This document shows, piece after piece, positions 9,016 to 17,371 of a stretch of DNA of 64,000 bases. Each line of letters opens with the position of its first letter. Within the stretch, counting starts at the first letter, position 1. The stretch comes from Streptomyces xanthophaeus (GTDB taxonomy: Bacteria > Actinomycetota > Actinomycetes > Streptomycetales > Streptomycetaceae), in the NCBI RefSeq assembly GCF_000725805.1, contig NZ_JOFT01000014.1, positions 62,001 through 126,000 on the forward strand. The letters run 5' to 3'. Position numbers and translations under genes: made by a program. The notes beneath the pieces are model-generated. The model was not told the origin of the DNA and did no database searches. It saw nothing but the letters and a program-made list of their open reading frames with translations.

Positions 9016-9019
9016 CGGA

Positions 9020-9988
9020 TCAGCCCCCGCTGCGCAGCAGGTCCACGCCCAGCCCGGTCGCCGCGTGCAGCACCGCCTTGCCGTCGCGCTCGGTGGTGAT
9101 CAGGCCCGCCGCGCGCAGGGTGCGGGTGTGCTCGGAGACCGAGGGGAGGGAGATGCCCAGGTCACGGGCCAGCTCGCTGGTGCTGCGCCGGTCGGTCAGC
9201 AGGTGGAGCACGGCCGCCCGGGTCCGGCCCAGCAGGGCGTCCAGCGAGCCCTCGGCCCCGCCCGGGGAGACCAGCGGCAGGGGGGTCAGCGCCGGGTAGA
9301 CCAGCACGTGCGAACCGTCCGGCAGACCCGCCAGCAGCGGGCGCCCGGTCCAGAACGCCGAGGGCATCAGGGTCAGCCCGCGCCCGCCCAGCACCGCCTC
9401 GAAGTGCGGCCGTCCGGACACCTCGAAGACCGTGCCGGTCCAGCGGGCCGCCGGGTGGGTGCTGGCCAGGGCCGCCTTGATGCCGTGCCCGGCCAGCAGC
9501 CTGGCCCGCCAGGCCACGTCCGCCCGGAAGGACTGCCGTATCCCGCCCCAGCGCGGGGCGATCACCGTCCGGTGCGCCGCCCTCAGCGCCCCGTCCAGCA
9601 GGGCCCAGGCCTCCCGGTCCTGCCCCCACAGGGCGCGCAGCCAGCCCCCGGGGTCGCCGCCGCTGCGGCTGCGGGCCACCGCCCGCGCGAGCTCCGCGTG
9701 CGCAAGGCCCCGCCCGGCCTCCCGTACGGCGTCCAGCGCCGCATCGAGGTCCCTTACGGGAGGTTCCAGGAAGCCGGGGTTGTCGCCGTCGGGCCGCAGC
9801 AGCTCCAGGAGCGGCAGGGCCTGCGGCGGGAGCTCGCGGGCCAGCCGGTGGCGCCAGCGGCCGAAGACGGCCGGTTCGTCGGTCCGCTGCCCGGCCACCA
9901 GGGCGAGGCAGAGCTCGACCAGCGGCATCGGTTCGGCGGCGAAGGTGACGTCGAGCAGGTCCTCCGCGCTGAAGTGCACCCTGAGCAC
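9020..9988 (-). CDS. ArsR-like winged-helix transcriptional regulator
   Basis: A 322-residue regulator with its helix-turn-helix at the C-terminus (about 240-310): DRRSTSELARDLGISLPSVSEHTRTLRAAGLI is an ArsR-type recognition region, preceded by GRTRAAVLHLL. The long N-terminal part (1-230) is an uncharacterised domain common in Streptomyces regulators (DUF5937-like, from memory) and probably binds a ligand or mediates dimerisation. No metal-binding Cys cluster is visible, so it is unlikely to be a metal sensor. It is a single gene; its target is not evident from the neighbours. Confidence 0.85.
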   Translation of the reverse strand: MLRVHFSAEDLLDVTFAAEPMPLVELCLALVAGQRTDEPAVFGRWRHRLARELPPQALPLLELLRPDGDNPGFLEPPVRDLDAALDAVREAGRGLAHAELARAVARSRSGGDPGGWLRALWGQDREAWALLDGALRAAHRTVIAPRWGGIRQSFRADVAWRARLLAGHGIKAALASTHPAARWTGTVFEVSGRPHFEAVLGGRGLTLMPSAFWTGRPLLAGLPDGSHVLVYPALTPLPLVSPGGAEGSLDALLGRTRAAVLHLLTDRRSTSELARDLGISLPSVSEHTRTLRAAGLITTERDGKAVLHAATGLGVDLLRSGG

Positions 9989-10008
9989 GTCCCGCCCCCC
10001 GCCGGTCG

Positions 10009-10467
10009 TCAGCCGTACATGCGGCGCATGGCGTAGTCGACCATCTGCTCGACCGCCTTCGCGTCGAAGACCATGCGGTGGTCGCCCTCCATGTCGAGGA
10101 CGAAGCCGTAACCGGTGGGCAGCAGGTCGATCACCTCGGCACCGGTGATCACGAAGTACTTGGACTCCTTGCCGGCGTACCGGCGCAGCTCCTTGAGCGT
10201 CGTGAACATCGGGATGACCGGCTGCTGCGTGTTGTGCAGGGCCAGGAAGCCCGGGGTGTCGCCGCGCGGGCAGTAGACCTTCGACGTGGCGAAGATCTGC
10301 TGGAAGTCCTCGGCGGACAGCGAACCGGTCGTGAAGGCCCGTACCGCGTCGGCGAGCGACGGCGGCGAGGGCTCGGGGTACAGCGGCTGCTCGCCGTACC
10401 CGCCGGCCATCTGCTGCGGGGCGGCGTACTGCTGCCCTGCGCTCACGTTCTGGTCGTAGCCGTACAT
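10009..10467 (-). CDS. SseB-like domain protein
   Basis: The 152-residue product starts MYGYDQNVSAGQQYAAPQQ, a Gln/Tyr/Gly-rich leader, then carries an SseB-like fold (about 35-150), with VYCPRGDTPGFLALHNTQQ and a C-terminal MVFDAKAVEQMVDYAM. In Streptomyces such proteins are widespread and of unknown function, sometimes linked to type VII secretion loci, but nothing of that kind is adjacent here. I placed the start at 10467: a TAGGCT -10 element (minus strand, 10480-10475) lies 7 nt before the ATG and there is no Shine-Dalgarno sequence, which suggests a leaderless mRNA. Confidence 0.8.
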   Translation of the reverse strand: MYGYDQNVSAGQQYAAPQQMAGGYGEQPLYPEPSPPSLADAVRAFTTGSLSAEDFQQIFATSKVYCPRGDTPGFLALHNTQQPVIPMFTTLKELRRYAGKESKYFVITGAEVIDLLPTGYGFVLDMEGDHRMVFDAKAVEQMVDYAMRRMYG

Positions 10468-10474
10468 GAGGCGA

Positions 10475-10480
10475 AGCCTA
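10475..10480 (-). promoter_or_regulatory. -10 element, leaderless SseB-like gene
   Basis: TAGGCT on the minus strand ends 7 nt before the ATG at 10467, the spacing expected when transcription starts at the start codon. Confidence 0.45.
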
Positions 10481-10560
10481 CCGAGCGGCTCGGCGGGCCA
10501 GGCGCGCAATCGAGCCAGGCTTGATGCTGGTCACAGTCGGCGCGAAGGGTTGCGTCTTAT

Positions 10561-10572
10561 TACCCGCGGGTA
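10561..10572. promoter_or_regulatory. Operator-like palindrome 1, TACC-N4-GGTA
   Basis: TACCCGCGGGTA is a perfect 12-bp palindrome 69 bp upstream of the acyl-CoA dehydrogenase start. A second site of the same form follows at 10585. Paired sites upstream of a beta-oxidation gene suggest a TetR-family acyl-CoA-responsive repressor. Confidence 0.55.
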
Positions 10573-10584
10573 GCATCATGTCGT

Positions 10585-10596
10585 TACCGATTGGTA
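10585..10596. promoter_or_regulatory. Operator-like palindrome 2, TACC-N4-GGTA
   Basis: TACCGATTGGTA has the same outer half-sites as the palindrome at 10561, with centres 24 bp apart, so two dimers could sit side by side on similar faces of the helix. Confidence 0.5.
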
Positions 10597-10640
10597 TGTA
10601 CGAGGAACCTGTCTCCCCGAGCCTTAACGGAGCCGTCGCC

Positions 10641-12467
10641 ATGGGGCACTACAAGTCGAATCTCCGCGACATCGAGTTCAACCTCTTCGAGGTGCTCGGC
10701 CGCGACAAGCTGTACGGCACCGGTCCCTTCGAGGAGATGGACACCGAGACCGCCAAGAGCGTCCTGTCCGAGCTGGCCCGCCTCGCCGAGAACGAGCTGG
10801 CCGCCTCCTTCGAGGACGCCGACCGCAACCCGCCGGTCTTCGACCCGGCCACCAACACCGCGCCGGTCCCGGCCTCCTTCAAGAAGAGCTACGAAGCCTT
10901 CATGGACTCGGAGTACTGGCGCCTGGGCCTGCCCGAGGAGATCGGCGGCACCACCTCGCCCCGCTCCCTCATCTGGGGCTACGCGGAGCTGCTGCTCGGC
11001 TCGAACCCGGCCATCTGGATGTACTCCTCCGGCCCGGCGTTCGCCGGCATCCTCTTCGAAGAGGGCAACGAGGCGCAGAAGAAGGTCGCCCAGATAGCCG
11101 TCGAGAAGCGCTGGGGATCCACCATGGTCCTCACCGAGCCGGACGCCGGCTCGGACGTGGGCGCCGGCCGCACCAAGGCGATCGAGCAGGCCGACGGCTC
11201 CTGGCACATCGAGGGCGTGAAGCGCTTCATCACCTCCGGTGAGCACGACATGGAGGAGAACATCCTCCACTACGTCCTCGCCCGCCCCGAGGGCCACGGC
11301 CCCGGCACCAAGGGCCTGTCCCTCTTCCTGGTACCGAAGTTCCACTTCGACTGGGAGACCGGCGAGCTGGGCGAGCGCAACGGCGTCTACGCCACCAACG
11401 TCGAGCACAAGATGGGCCTGAAGGCCTCCAACACCTGCGAGATGACCTTCGGCGACCAGCACCCCGCAAAGGGCTGGCTGATCGGCGACAAGCACGACGG
11501 CATCCGCCAGATGTTCATGATCATCGAGTTCGCCCGGATGATGGTCGGCACGAAGGCCATCGCCACCCTCTCCACCGGCTACCTCAACGCGCTGGAGTAC
11601 GCCAAGGAGCGCGTGCAGGGCCCGGACCTGGCCAACTTCATGGACAAGACCGCGCCCAAGGTCACCATCACGCACCACCCCGACGTGCGCCGCTCCCTCA
11701 TGACGCAGAAGGCGTACGCCGAGGGCATGCGCGCCCTCGTCCTGTACACCGCCTCCGTCCAGGACGAGATCCAGGTCAAGCAGGCCGCGGGCGAGGACGC
11801 CTCCTCCCTCATCGGCCTGAACGACCTGCTCCTGCCGATCGTCAAGGGCTACGGCTCCGAGAAGTCCTACGAGCAGCTCGCCCAGTCCCTCCAGACCTTC
11901 GGCGGCTCCGGGTACCTCCAGGAGTACCCGATCGAGCAGTACATCCGCGACGCCAAGATCGACACCCTCTACGAGGGCACCACGGCCATCCAGGGCCAGG
12001 ACTTCTTCTTCCGGAAGATCGTCCGCGACCAGGGCGCCTCGCTGAACGTGCTCTCCGAGACGATCAAGAAGTTCCTGGCCGAGGCCCCCGGCGGCGACGA
12101 CCTCGCCCCGGCCCGCGACGCGCTCGCCAAGGCGGCCGTCGACCTGGAGGCCATCGTCGGCCAGATGATCGTCGACCTCACCGCCACCGGCGAGGACGTC
12201 AAGAACATCTACAAGGTCGGCCAGAACACCACCCGCCTGCTGATGGCCTCCGGCGACGTCGTCGTCGGCTACCTGCTGCTCAAGGGCGCCGCCGTGGCCG
12301 CCGAGAAGCTGGCAGGCGCCTCCGCCAAGGACGTGGCCTTCTACACCGGCAAGATCGCCGCCGCGAAGTTCTTCGCCGGCCAGGTCCTGCCCGGCGTCTC
12401 GGTCCAGCGCCAGCTCGCCGAGGTCGTCGACAACTCCCTCATGGAGCTCGACGAGGCCGCCTTCTAA
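10641..12467 (+). CDS. Acyl-CoA dehydrogenase
   Basis: An FAD-dependent acyl-CoA dehydrogenase of 608 residues that introduces the trans-2 double bond in fatty acyl-CoA oxidation, passing electrons to ETF. Visible features: substrate/FAD segment [13 protein letters not shown], the FAD/dimer region [23 protein letters not shown], and the likely catalytic Glu in LYEGTT. The protein is longer than the usual 380 residues because of an N-terminal helical domain and a C-terminal extension, typical of the long bacterial subfamily. The start at 10641 begins [10 protein letters not shown] and has GGAG upstream; a longer frame to 10521 would include the operator palindromes as coding and is less likely. 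Confidence 0.96.
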   Translation: MGHYKSNLRDIEFNLFEVLGRDKLYGTGPFEEMDTETAKSVLSELARLAENELAASFEDADRNPPVFDPATNTAPVPASFKKSYEAFMDSEYWRLGLPEEIGGTTSPRSLIWGYAELLLGSNPAIWMYSSGPAFAGILFEEGNEAQKKVAQIAVEKRWGSTMVLTEPDAGSDVGAGRTKAIEQADGSWHIEGVKRFITSGEHDMEENILHYVLARPEGHGPGTKGLSLFLVPKFHFDWETGELGERNGVYATNVEHKMGLKASNTCEMTFGDQHPAKGWLIGDKHDGIRQMFMIIEFARMMVGTKAIATLSTGYLNALEYAKERVQGPDLANFMDKTAPKVTITHHPDVRRSLMTQKAYAEGMRALVLYTASVQDEIQVKQAAGEDASSLIGLNDLLLPIVKGYGSEKSYEQLAQSLQTFGGSGYLQEYPIEQYIRDAKIDTLYEGTTAIQGQDFFFRKIVRDQGASLNVLSETIKKFLAEAPGGDDLAPARDALAKAAVDLEAIVGQMIVDLTATGEDVKNIYKVGQNTTRLLMASGDVVVGYLLLKGAAVAAEKLAGASAKDVAFYTGKIAAAKFFAGQVLPGVSVQRQLAEVVDNSLMELDEAAF

Positions 12468-12514
12468 GCAGCGCCCCGACGCGCCGCCCCGCACGACGGG
12501 GAGCCACGTACAGC

Positions 12515-12549
12515 AGCGGCCGGACCCTCCGCACGGGGGCCCGGCCGCT
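12515..12549 (+). terminator. Terminator after acyl-CoA dehydrogenase gene
   Basis: AGCGGCCGG at 12515-12523 pairs with CCGGCCGCT at 12541-12549 across a 17-nt loop, 48 bp after the stop codon. Confidence 0.55.
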
Positions 12550-12612
12550 CACGTACAAGCCCCTGTCCTGCGACTTTCCCCGATGTCAGCCGTTCATGGG
12601 ACGCTCGTACGC

Positions 12613-13347
12613 ATGAGTCCACAGGATCAGCACGGCAGCAGGGGGTACTCCGTCCCGACCGGACGGCCGTACGCCCTCAAGGAGCTGCAAGCGAGCCTGG
12701 GCAGCCTCGGCGACCACCTCCGGGAGCTGTACGACGGCGCCCACCCCGCCGAGTACGACGGCATCGCCGACGCCCTCTACGTGGCCTTCCAGACCGCCGC
12801 CGGACTCGCCCCCGCCAAGAGCTACACCGGCTGCTCCCTCCACCCCAACGGCGCCCTCGACCCCGAGGCCCCCGACGGCTGGGGCCGCTGCCTCCTGTGC
12901 AACGACCGGCGCCGCCTCGGACTGCGCGGCACCGGCGCCCGCGCCGTCGCCGCCCCGCCCGCCGGGGAACAGCGCCGGCTCGGCTACCCCGTACCGGAAC
13001 CCCCGTACAACCTCGACGTCCTGCGCACCTGGCTGCGCACCGTCGAGGACCAGCGCTTCCACCTGGGGCTGTCCTCGCCCGCCGAGGACTTCGTCCGCAT
13101 CGCCGACGACCTGCACCGCGCCTTCATCGTCGCCCGCGAACTCTCCCGCCCGCGCAACGCCTCGGGATGCTCCGAGCACCCCGGCGCACCCATCGACCCG
13201 GACGCGCCCCCCGGCGAGGCCTGTATCTTCTGCGCCGGACGCAAGAGGCGCGCGCAGCGCTCCGCGCAGACCCCGGAGATGCTCCCGCGCATCCGCCGGG
13301 GCGAGCGCAGGCAGCTGCAGCGCAGATTCGAGCGTCCGCCGGGCTGA
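12613..13347 (+). CDS. Hypothetical protein with two C-x2-H...C-x2-C modules
   Basis: I do not recognise a named family. The 244-residue protein is an internal duplication. Each half has a helical stretch (about 23-62 and 134-176) followed by a putative zinc site: C74-x2-H77-x15-C93-x2-C96 and C186-x2-H189-x14-C204-x2-C207. Both contain the framework CS-x-HP...DP-x-APxG. The C-terminus is very Arg-rich (GRKRRAQRS, RRGERRQLQRRFERP), which would suit nucleic-acid contact. Start uncertain: ATG 12613 gives MSPQDQHGSRGYS, and ATG 12583 adds ten residues. The next gene begins about 100 bp downstream. Zinc binding is inferred. Confidence 0.75.
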   Translation: MSPQDQHGSRGYSVPTGRPYALKELQASLGSLGDHLRELYDGAHPAEYDGIADALYVAFQTAAGLAPAKSYTGCSLHPNGALDPEAPDGWGRCLLCNDRRRLGLRGTGARAVAAPPAGEQRRLGYPVPEPPYNLDVLRTWLRTVEDQRFHLGLSSPAEDFVRIADDLHRAFIVARELSRPRNASGCSEHPGAPIDPDAPPGEACIFCAGRKRRAQRSAQTPEMLPRIRRGERRQLQRRFERPPG

Positions 13348-13448
13348 GAGTCGCACGGGACCGCAGATCACCACCCCCGCGGACCCGGACTCCTGCCATC
13401 CGCCGCAGTCCGGCCATGACGAACACGACCGTCGTTAAGGTGAACCAC

Positions 13449-14750
13449 ATGAGCTCTCCCGCCCGCTTCGACCGCGGCCACACCGACGATCTGATGACCT
13501 TTTTGACGGCCAGTCCGTCGCCGTACCACGCCGTGGCCAATGCGGCCGAGCGGCTGGAGAAGGCAGGCTTCAGGCAGTTGTCGGAAACGGACGCCTGGGA
13601 TGCGGGAACCGGGGGCAAGTTCGTGCTCCGCGGCGGCGCACTCATCGCCTGGTACGTCCCGGAGGGCGCGGCCGCGCACACCCCCTTCCGGATCGTCGGT
13701 GCCCACACCGACTCCCCGAACCTGCGCGTCAAGCCGCTGCCGGACACGGGCTCGCAGGGCTGGCGGCAGATCGCCGTCGAGATCTACGGCGGCACCCTGC
13801 TCAACACCTGGCTCGACCGGGACCTCGGCCTCGCGGGACGGCTGACCCTGCGGGACGGCACCGAACACCTGGTCAACGTGGACCGCGCCCTGCTGCGCGT
13901 CCCCCAACTGGCCGTCCACCTCGACCGGTCGGTGAACACCGAGGGCCTCAAGCTGGACAAGCAGCGGCACATGCAGCCGATCTGGGGCCTGGGAGAGGTC
14001 CAGGAGGGCGACCTGATCTCCTTCCTGGAGGAGGAAGAGGGCCTGCCCCAGGGCTCGGTGGCCGGCTGGGACCTGATGGTCCACTCCATCGAACCCCCCG
14101 CCTACCTGGGCCGCGACCGCGAGCTCCTCGCCGGCCCCCGGATGGACAACCTGCTGTCGGTGCACGCCGGGGTCGCCGCGCTGGCCGCCGCCGCCTCCGG
14201 CGCGGGCGCCGGGAAGCTCGAACACATCCCGGTGCTGGCCGCGTTCGACCACGAGGAGAACGGCTCGCAGTCGGACACCGGCGCGGACGGCCCCCTGCTG
14301 GGCAACGTGCTGGAACGTTCAGTCTTCTCGCGCGGCGGCTCGTACGAGGACCGCGCCCGCGCCTTCGCCGGCACCGTCTGCCTGTCCTCGGACACCGGCC
14401 ACGCCGTGCACCCCAACTACGCCGAGCGCCACGACCCTTCGCACCACCCGCGCGCCAACGGCGGCCCGATCCTGAAGGTCAACGTCAACCAGCGGTACGC
14501 GACGGACGGCAGCGGGCGCGCGGTGTTCGCGAACGCCTGCGAGCGGGCCGGAGTGCCGTGGCAGACCTTCGTCTCCAACAACGCGATGCCCTGCGGCACG
14601 ACGATCGGCCCGATCACCGCCGCCCGCCACGGCATCCAGACCGTCGACATCGGCGTCGCGATCCTCTCCATGCACAGCGCGCGCGAACTGTGCGGCGCCG
14701 AGGACCCGTACCTGCTCGCGAACGCCCTGGTCGCCTTCCTCGAAGGCTGA
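13449..14750 (+). CDS. M18 family aminopeptidase
   Basis: A 433-residue zinc aminopeptidase of the M18 (aspartyl aminopeptidase-like) family that removes N-terminal residues from peptides in the cytoplasm. The metal centre is visible: His in VGAHTDSPNLRVKP (about 85), Asp in MDNLLSVHAG, the Glu pair in DHEENGSQ, Asp in LSSDTGHAVHPNY and a late His in LSMHSARELCG. The length is normal for the family. I chose ATG 13449 (MSSPARFDRGHTDD) because AAGGTGA lies 5 nt upstream; ATG 13416 is in frame but has no such site. The gene ends against a strong hairpin shared with the convergent thioredoxin/NHL gene. Confidence 0.95.
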   Translation: MSSPARFDRGHTDDLMTFLTASPSPYHAVANAAERLEKAGFRQLSETDAWDAGTGGKFVLRGGALIAWYVPEGAAAHTPFRIVGAHTDSPNLRVKPLPDTGSQGWRQIAVEIYGGTLLNTWLDRDLGLAGRLTLRDGTEHLVNVDRALLRVPQLAVHLDRSVNTEGLKLDKQRHMQPIWGLGEVQEGDLISFLEEEEGLPQGSVAGWDLMVHSIEPPAYLGRDRELLAGPRMDNLLSVHAGVAALAAAASGAGAGKLEHIPVLAAFDHEENGSQSDTGADGPLLGNVLERSVFSRGGSYEDRARAFAGTVCLSSDTGHAVHPNYAERHDPSHHPRANGGPILKVNVNQRYATDGSGRAVFANACERAGVPWQTFVSNNAMPCGTTIGPITAARHGIQTVDIGVAILSMHSARELCGAEDPYLLANALVAFLEG

Positions 14751-14759
14751 GCCGACGGC

Positions 14760-14793
14760 CCCGCCTCCCCGGACGGGCGTCCGGGGAGGCGGG
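14760..14793. terminator. Bidirectional terminator, M18 peptidase / NHL gene
   Basis: Perfect 16-bp arms (CCCGCCTCCCCGGACG at 14760-14775 and its complement at 14778-14793) lie between two convergent genes. Confidence 0.8.
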
Positions 14794-14801
14794 AGCAGCC
14801 C

Positions 14802-16646
14802 CTACGCTCCGGCGTCCATGCCCGCGAGGACGAGCGGCAGGCGGCTCGCGCCGTCCCCGGTCACCGTCACCGGGACGCCCCAGTCCTGCTGGTGGACGTG
14901 GCAGGCCGGGTACTCGTTCGCCGGGTCGTCATCGCAGGACGCCGCCATCGCCGAGACGTGCAGCACGCCCTCGGTGACCTCCGGGTTCAGCTCCAGGTCC
15001 CGGAACAGGTCCGTCCCGGCGCCCTCCCCGGCCACCAGCAGTTCGGGCGGGGTCGAGGACACCAGCAGCCGCGTCGAGGGCCCGTAGCGGGTGTCGAGCT
15101 TCTGCCCGGCCGGCGCCTGGAACACCACGTCCAGCCGCAGCGAACCGGCCGCCACCTCGGTCGCGGCCCGCTGCGTCCGGTGCGCCACGGAATCCACCCG
15201 CACCGCCTCCTCCGGGAGCCGCAGCCGGGTCAGCCGGTGCCGGGCCGACTCGACCACCACGATGTCCTCGCCCACCAGCACGGCGTCGCTCGGCTCGCGC
15301 AGATCGGTGGCGAGGGTCGAGACCTGGCCGGTGGCGGGGTCGTAGCGGCGCAGCGCATGGTTGTACGTGTCGCACACCGCGACCGAACCGTCGGGCAACG
15401 CGGTCACCCCCAGCGGGTGCTGGAGCAGGGCCTGGCCGGCGTCCCCGTCCCGGTGGCCGAAGTCGAACAGGCCGGTGCCCACGGCCGAGGTGACGGCGTA
15501 CCCCTCCTCGGTCGCGTGCACGTACCGCAGGGCGCTCGTCTCGGAGTCGGCCACCCACAGCCGGTCCCCGGCGGCCGCGAGCCCCGAGGGCTGCGCGAAC
15601 CAGGCCTCGGCGGCGGGGCCGTCGAGCAGGCCCTCGTTGGTCGTCCCGGCCGCGACCTCGACCGTCCCGGACTCCGGGTCCCAGGTCCACAGCTGGTGCA
15701 CCCCGGCCATGGCGATCCACACCCGGCCCTGCCACCAGGCCACGTCCCACGGCGAGGACAGGTCCACCTCCAGCGCGGGCCCGGAGGTGGGCGAACCCTG
15801 CCACCACTGGCGCCCGGTCCCGGCGACGGTCTCGACGGCACCGGTGGCGGGGTCGAAGCGGCGCAGCGCGTGGTTGACGGTGTCGGCGACGACGACGCTG
15901 CCGTCGGGCAGCAGCGCCAGCCCCTGCGGCTCGCTGAAGCTGTGGGCGGTGAACCCGCGCTCCCCGCTGCCGATGCGCCGTACGACGCTCTCCCCGTCGG
16001 CGGCCAGCTCCACGAGCTGGTGCCGCGTGGAGTCCGACACCAGGAAGGTCCCGCCGGGCAGCGCGAGCGCCTTGCCCGGGAACCGCAGGTCGGTCGCCAC
16101 CGGCTCGGGCGCCACGTACGGCCCGTCCCCGCGCCGCAGGGTCCCCTTGGCCTCGTGCTCGGCCTCCAGCTCCTCGACGAGCCGCGCGATGGCGTGCGCG
16201 TGCCCCTCGCCGGCGTGCTGCGCCACGATGTACCCCTCGGGGTCGATCACGACGAGCGTGGGCCAGGCCCGTACGGCGTACTGCTTCCAGGTCGCCAGCT
16301 CGGGATCGTCGAGCACGGGGTGGTGCACCTCGTACCGCTCGACGGCATCGACCACGGCGGCGTGCTCGGCCTCGTGCACGAACTTCGGCGAATGCACCCC
16401 GACGATCACGACGGTGTCCCGGTGCTTCTCCTCCAGCTCGCGCAGCTCGTCGAGGACATGCAGGCAGTTAATGCAGCAAAAGGTCCAAAAATCAACAACA
16501 ACGCACTTACCTCGCAGGTCAGCGAGGGTGAGCTCCTTGCCTCCGGTGTTCAGCCAACCACCCTTGCCGATCAGCTCAGGGGCACGGACACGGGCACGTC
16601 GGCGGGGCGCGGGCGCAGGGGTGGGCGCCGGGGCAGCATCGTTCAT
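14802..16646 (-). CDS. Thioredoxin-like / NHL-repeat protein
   Basis: A 614-residue protein with the architecture of NHLRC2: an N-terminal thioredoxin-like domain (about 25-165) with the redox motif C58-I-N-C61 in DFWTFCCINCLH, a six-bladed NHL beta-propeller (about 180-500; repeated GLALLPDGSVVVADTVNHALRR-type units), and a C-terminal beta domain. No signal peptide, so it is likely cytoplasmic. It may be a thiol oxidoreductase tethered to a protein-binding propeller; no substrate is known to me. The codons around the CxxC motif (16466-16510) are unusually AT-rich for this gene, with a run of T-ending codons. Single gene, convergent with the M18 peptidase. Confidence 0.9.
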   Translation of the reverse strand: MNDAAPAPTPAPAPRRRARVRAPELIGKGGWLNTGGKELTLADLRGKCVVVDFWTFCCINCLHVLDELRELEEKHRDTVVIVGVHSPKFVHEAEHAAVVDAVERYEVHHPVLDDPELATWKQYAVRAWPTLVVIDPEGYIVAQHAGEGHAHAIARLVEELEAEHEAKGTLRRGDGPYVAPEPVATDLRFPGKALALPGGTFLVSDSTRHQLVELAADGESVVRRIGSGERGFTAHSFSEPQGLALLPDGSVVVADTVNHALRRFDPATGAVETVAGTGRQWWQGSPTSGPALEVDLSSPWDVAWWQGRVWIAMAGVHQLWTWDPESGTVEVAAGTTNEGLLDGPAAEAWFAQPSGLAAAGDRLWVADSETSALRYVHATEEGYAVTSAVGTGLFDFGHRDGDAGQALLQHPLGVTALPDGSVAVCDTYNHALRRYDPATGQVSTLATDLREPSDAVLVGEDIVVVESARHRLTRLRLPEEAVRVDSVAHRTQRAATEVAAGSLRLDVVFQAPAGQKLDTRYGPSTRLLVSSTPPELLVAGEGAGTDLFRDLELNPEVTEGVLHVSAMAASCDDDPANEYPACHVHQQDWGVPVTVTGDGASRLPLVLAGMDAGA

Positions 16647-16812
16647 GCTTCAAGCTTGCCATCCGCCCGTGAAGGCAGGATCACGCCCGTACGAAGCGCC
16701 CGCTCAGGGCATACGCTCCACGACGGCGGCCTCCGAGAACTGCCATGGTGCTCAGGTAGCAGTGTCGGTTCCCGCCGGCTCTGCCCAATGGATCTGGATG
16801 CGCTGGCCTGCG

Positions 16813-17343
16813 CTAGGCCTGCGCCCCGAAGAGGGCGCTCAGGCGGGGCAGGCGGGCGGCGGTCTCCGTCTCGTCGTCGAAGTCGAAGTCCCAGTCGGGG
16901 TCCAGCGGCGGATAGCTGATCGTGAAGGAGTCCGCGGGGAGTTCGTGGCCGGTGGCCGACTCGTAGGCGGTCCAGGCGATCGAGAGGGCCTCCTCGTCCC
17001 ACAGCTCCAGCCCCTCCCGCGCAGCCTCGCGGACCGCGGGGTGGGCGGCCAGGGAGTCCGGGTCGGCCAGGGCCCCTTCGAAGGTCTCCTGGCCCTGGGT
17101 GAGCAGCCAGCCGCGGAAGTAGTCGAAACCGTCGTCCGAGCAGCCGCCGTTGATCAGGTAGGCCGCGGCCCACAGCGGGCTGCGGTAGGACTCCGCCAGC
17201 AGGTCCCACAGCACCTGCTGGGCCGCGGCCACCTCCGCCTCCGGCAGGCCGGCGAGCAACGCCGAGGCGCGCTCCGCCACCCGGTCCGCCTCCGCCTGCT
17301 CGCGGGCCGTCTCGATCAGCTTCCAGAACGTCTGCTTGTCCAT
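16813..17343 (-). CDS. DUF4240 domain protein
   Basis: A 176-residue acidic cytoplasmic protein of the DUF4240 family, recognised from the N-terminal MDKQTFWKLIETAREQA and the central YLINGGCSDDGFDYFRGWL. The C-terminus is very acidic (PPLDPDWDFDFDDETETAA). Function is unknown; related proteins occur near polymorphic toxin or stress genes in other genomes, but nothing here supports that. The ATG at 17343 follows CAGGCT at leaderless spacing, without a Shine-Dalgarno sequence. The upstream gene on the same strand ends 28 bp away. Confidence 0.85.
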   Translation of the reverse strand: MDKQTFWKLIETAREQAEADRVAERASALLAGLPEAEVAAAQQVLWDLLAESYRSPLWAAAYLINGGCSDDGFDYFRGWLLTQGQETFEGALADPDSLAAHPAVREAAREGLELWDEEALSIAWTAYESATGHELPADSFTISYPPLDPDWDFDFDDETETAARLPRLSALFGAQA

Positions 17344-17371
17344 GGCCCGAGCCTGGCATCCGGCTCTGACA

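Noticed and set aside
13437..13444. Single GGTGAACC (GTTCACC complement) near the M18 peptidase start, considered as a PHO box.
   Set aside because: There is no second unit at 11-nt spacing, and the sequence is explained by the ribosome binding site and start region.
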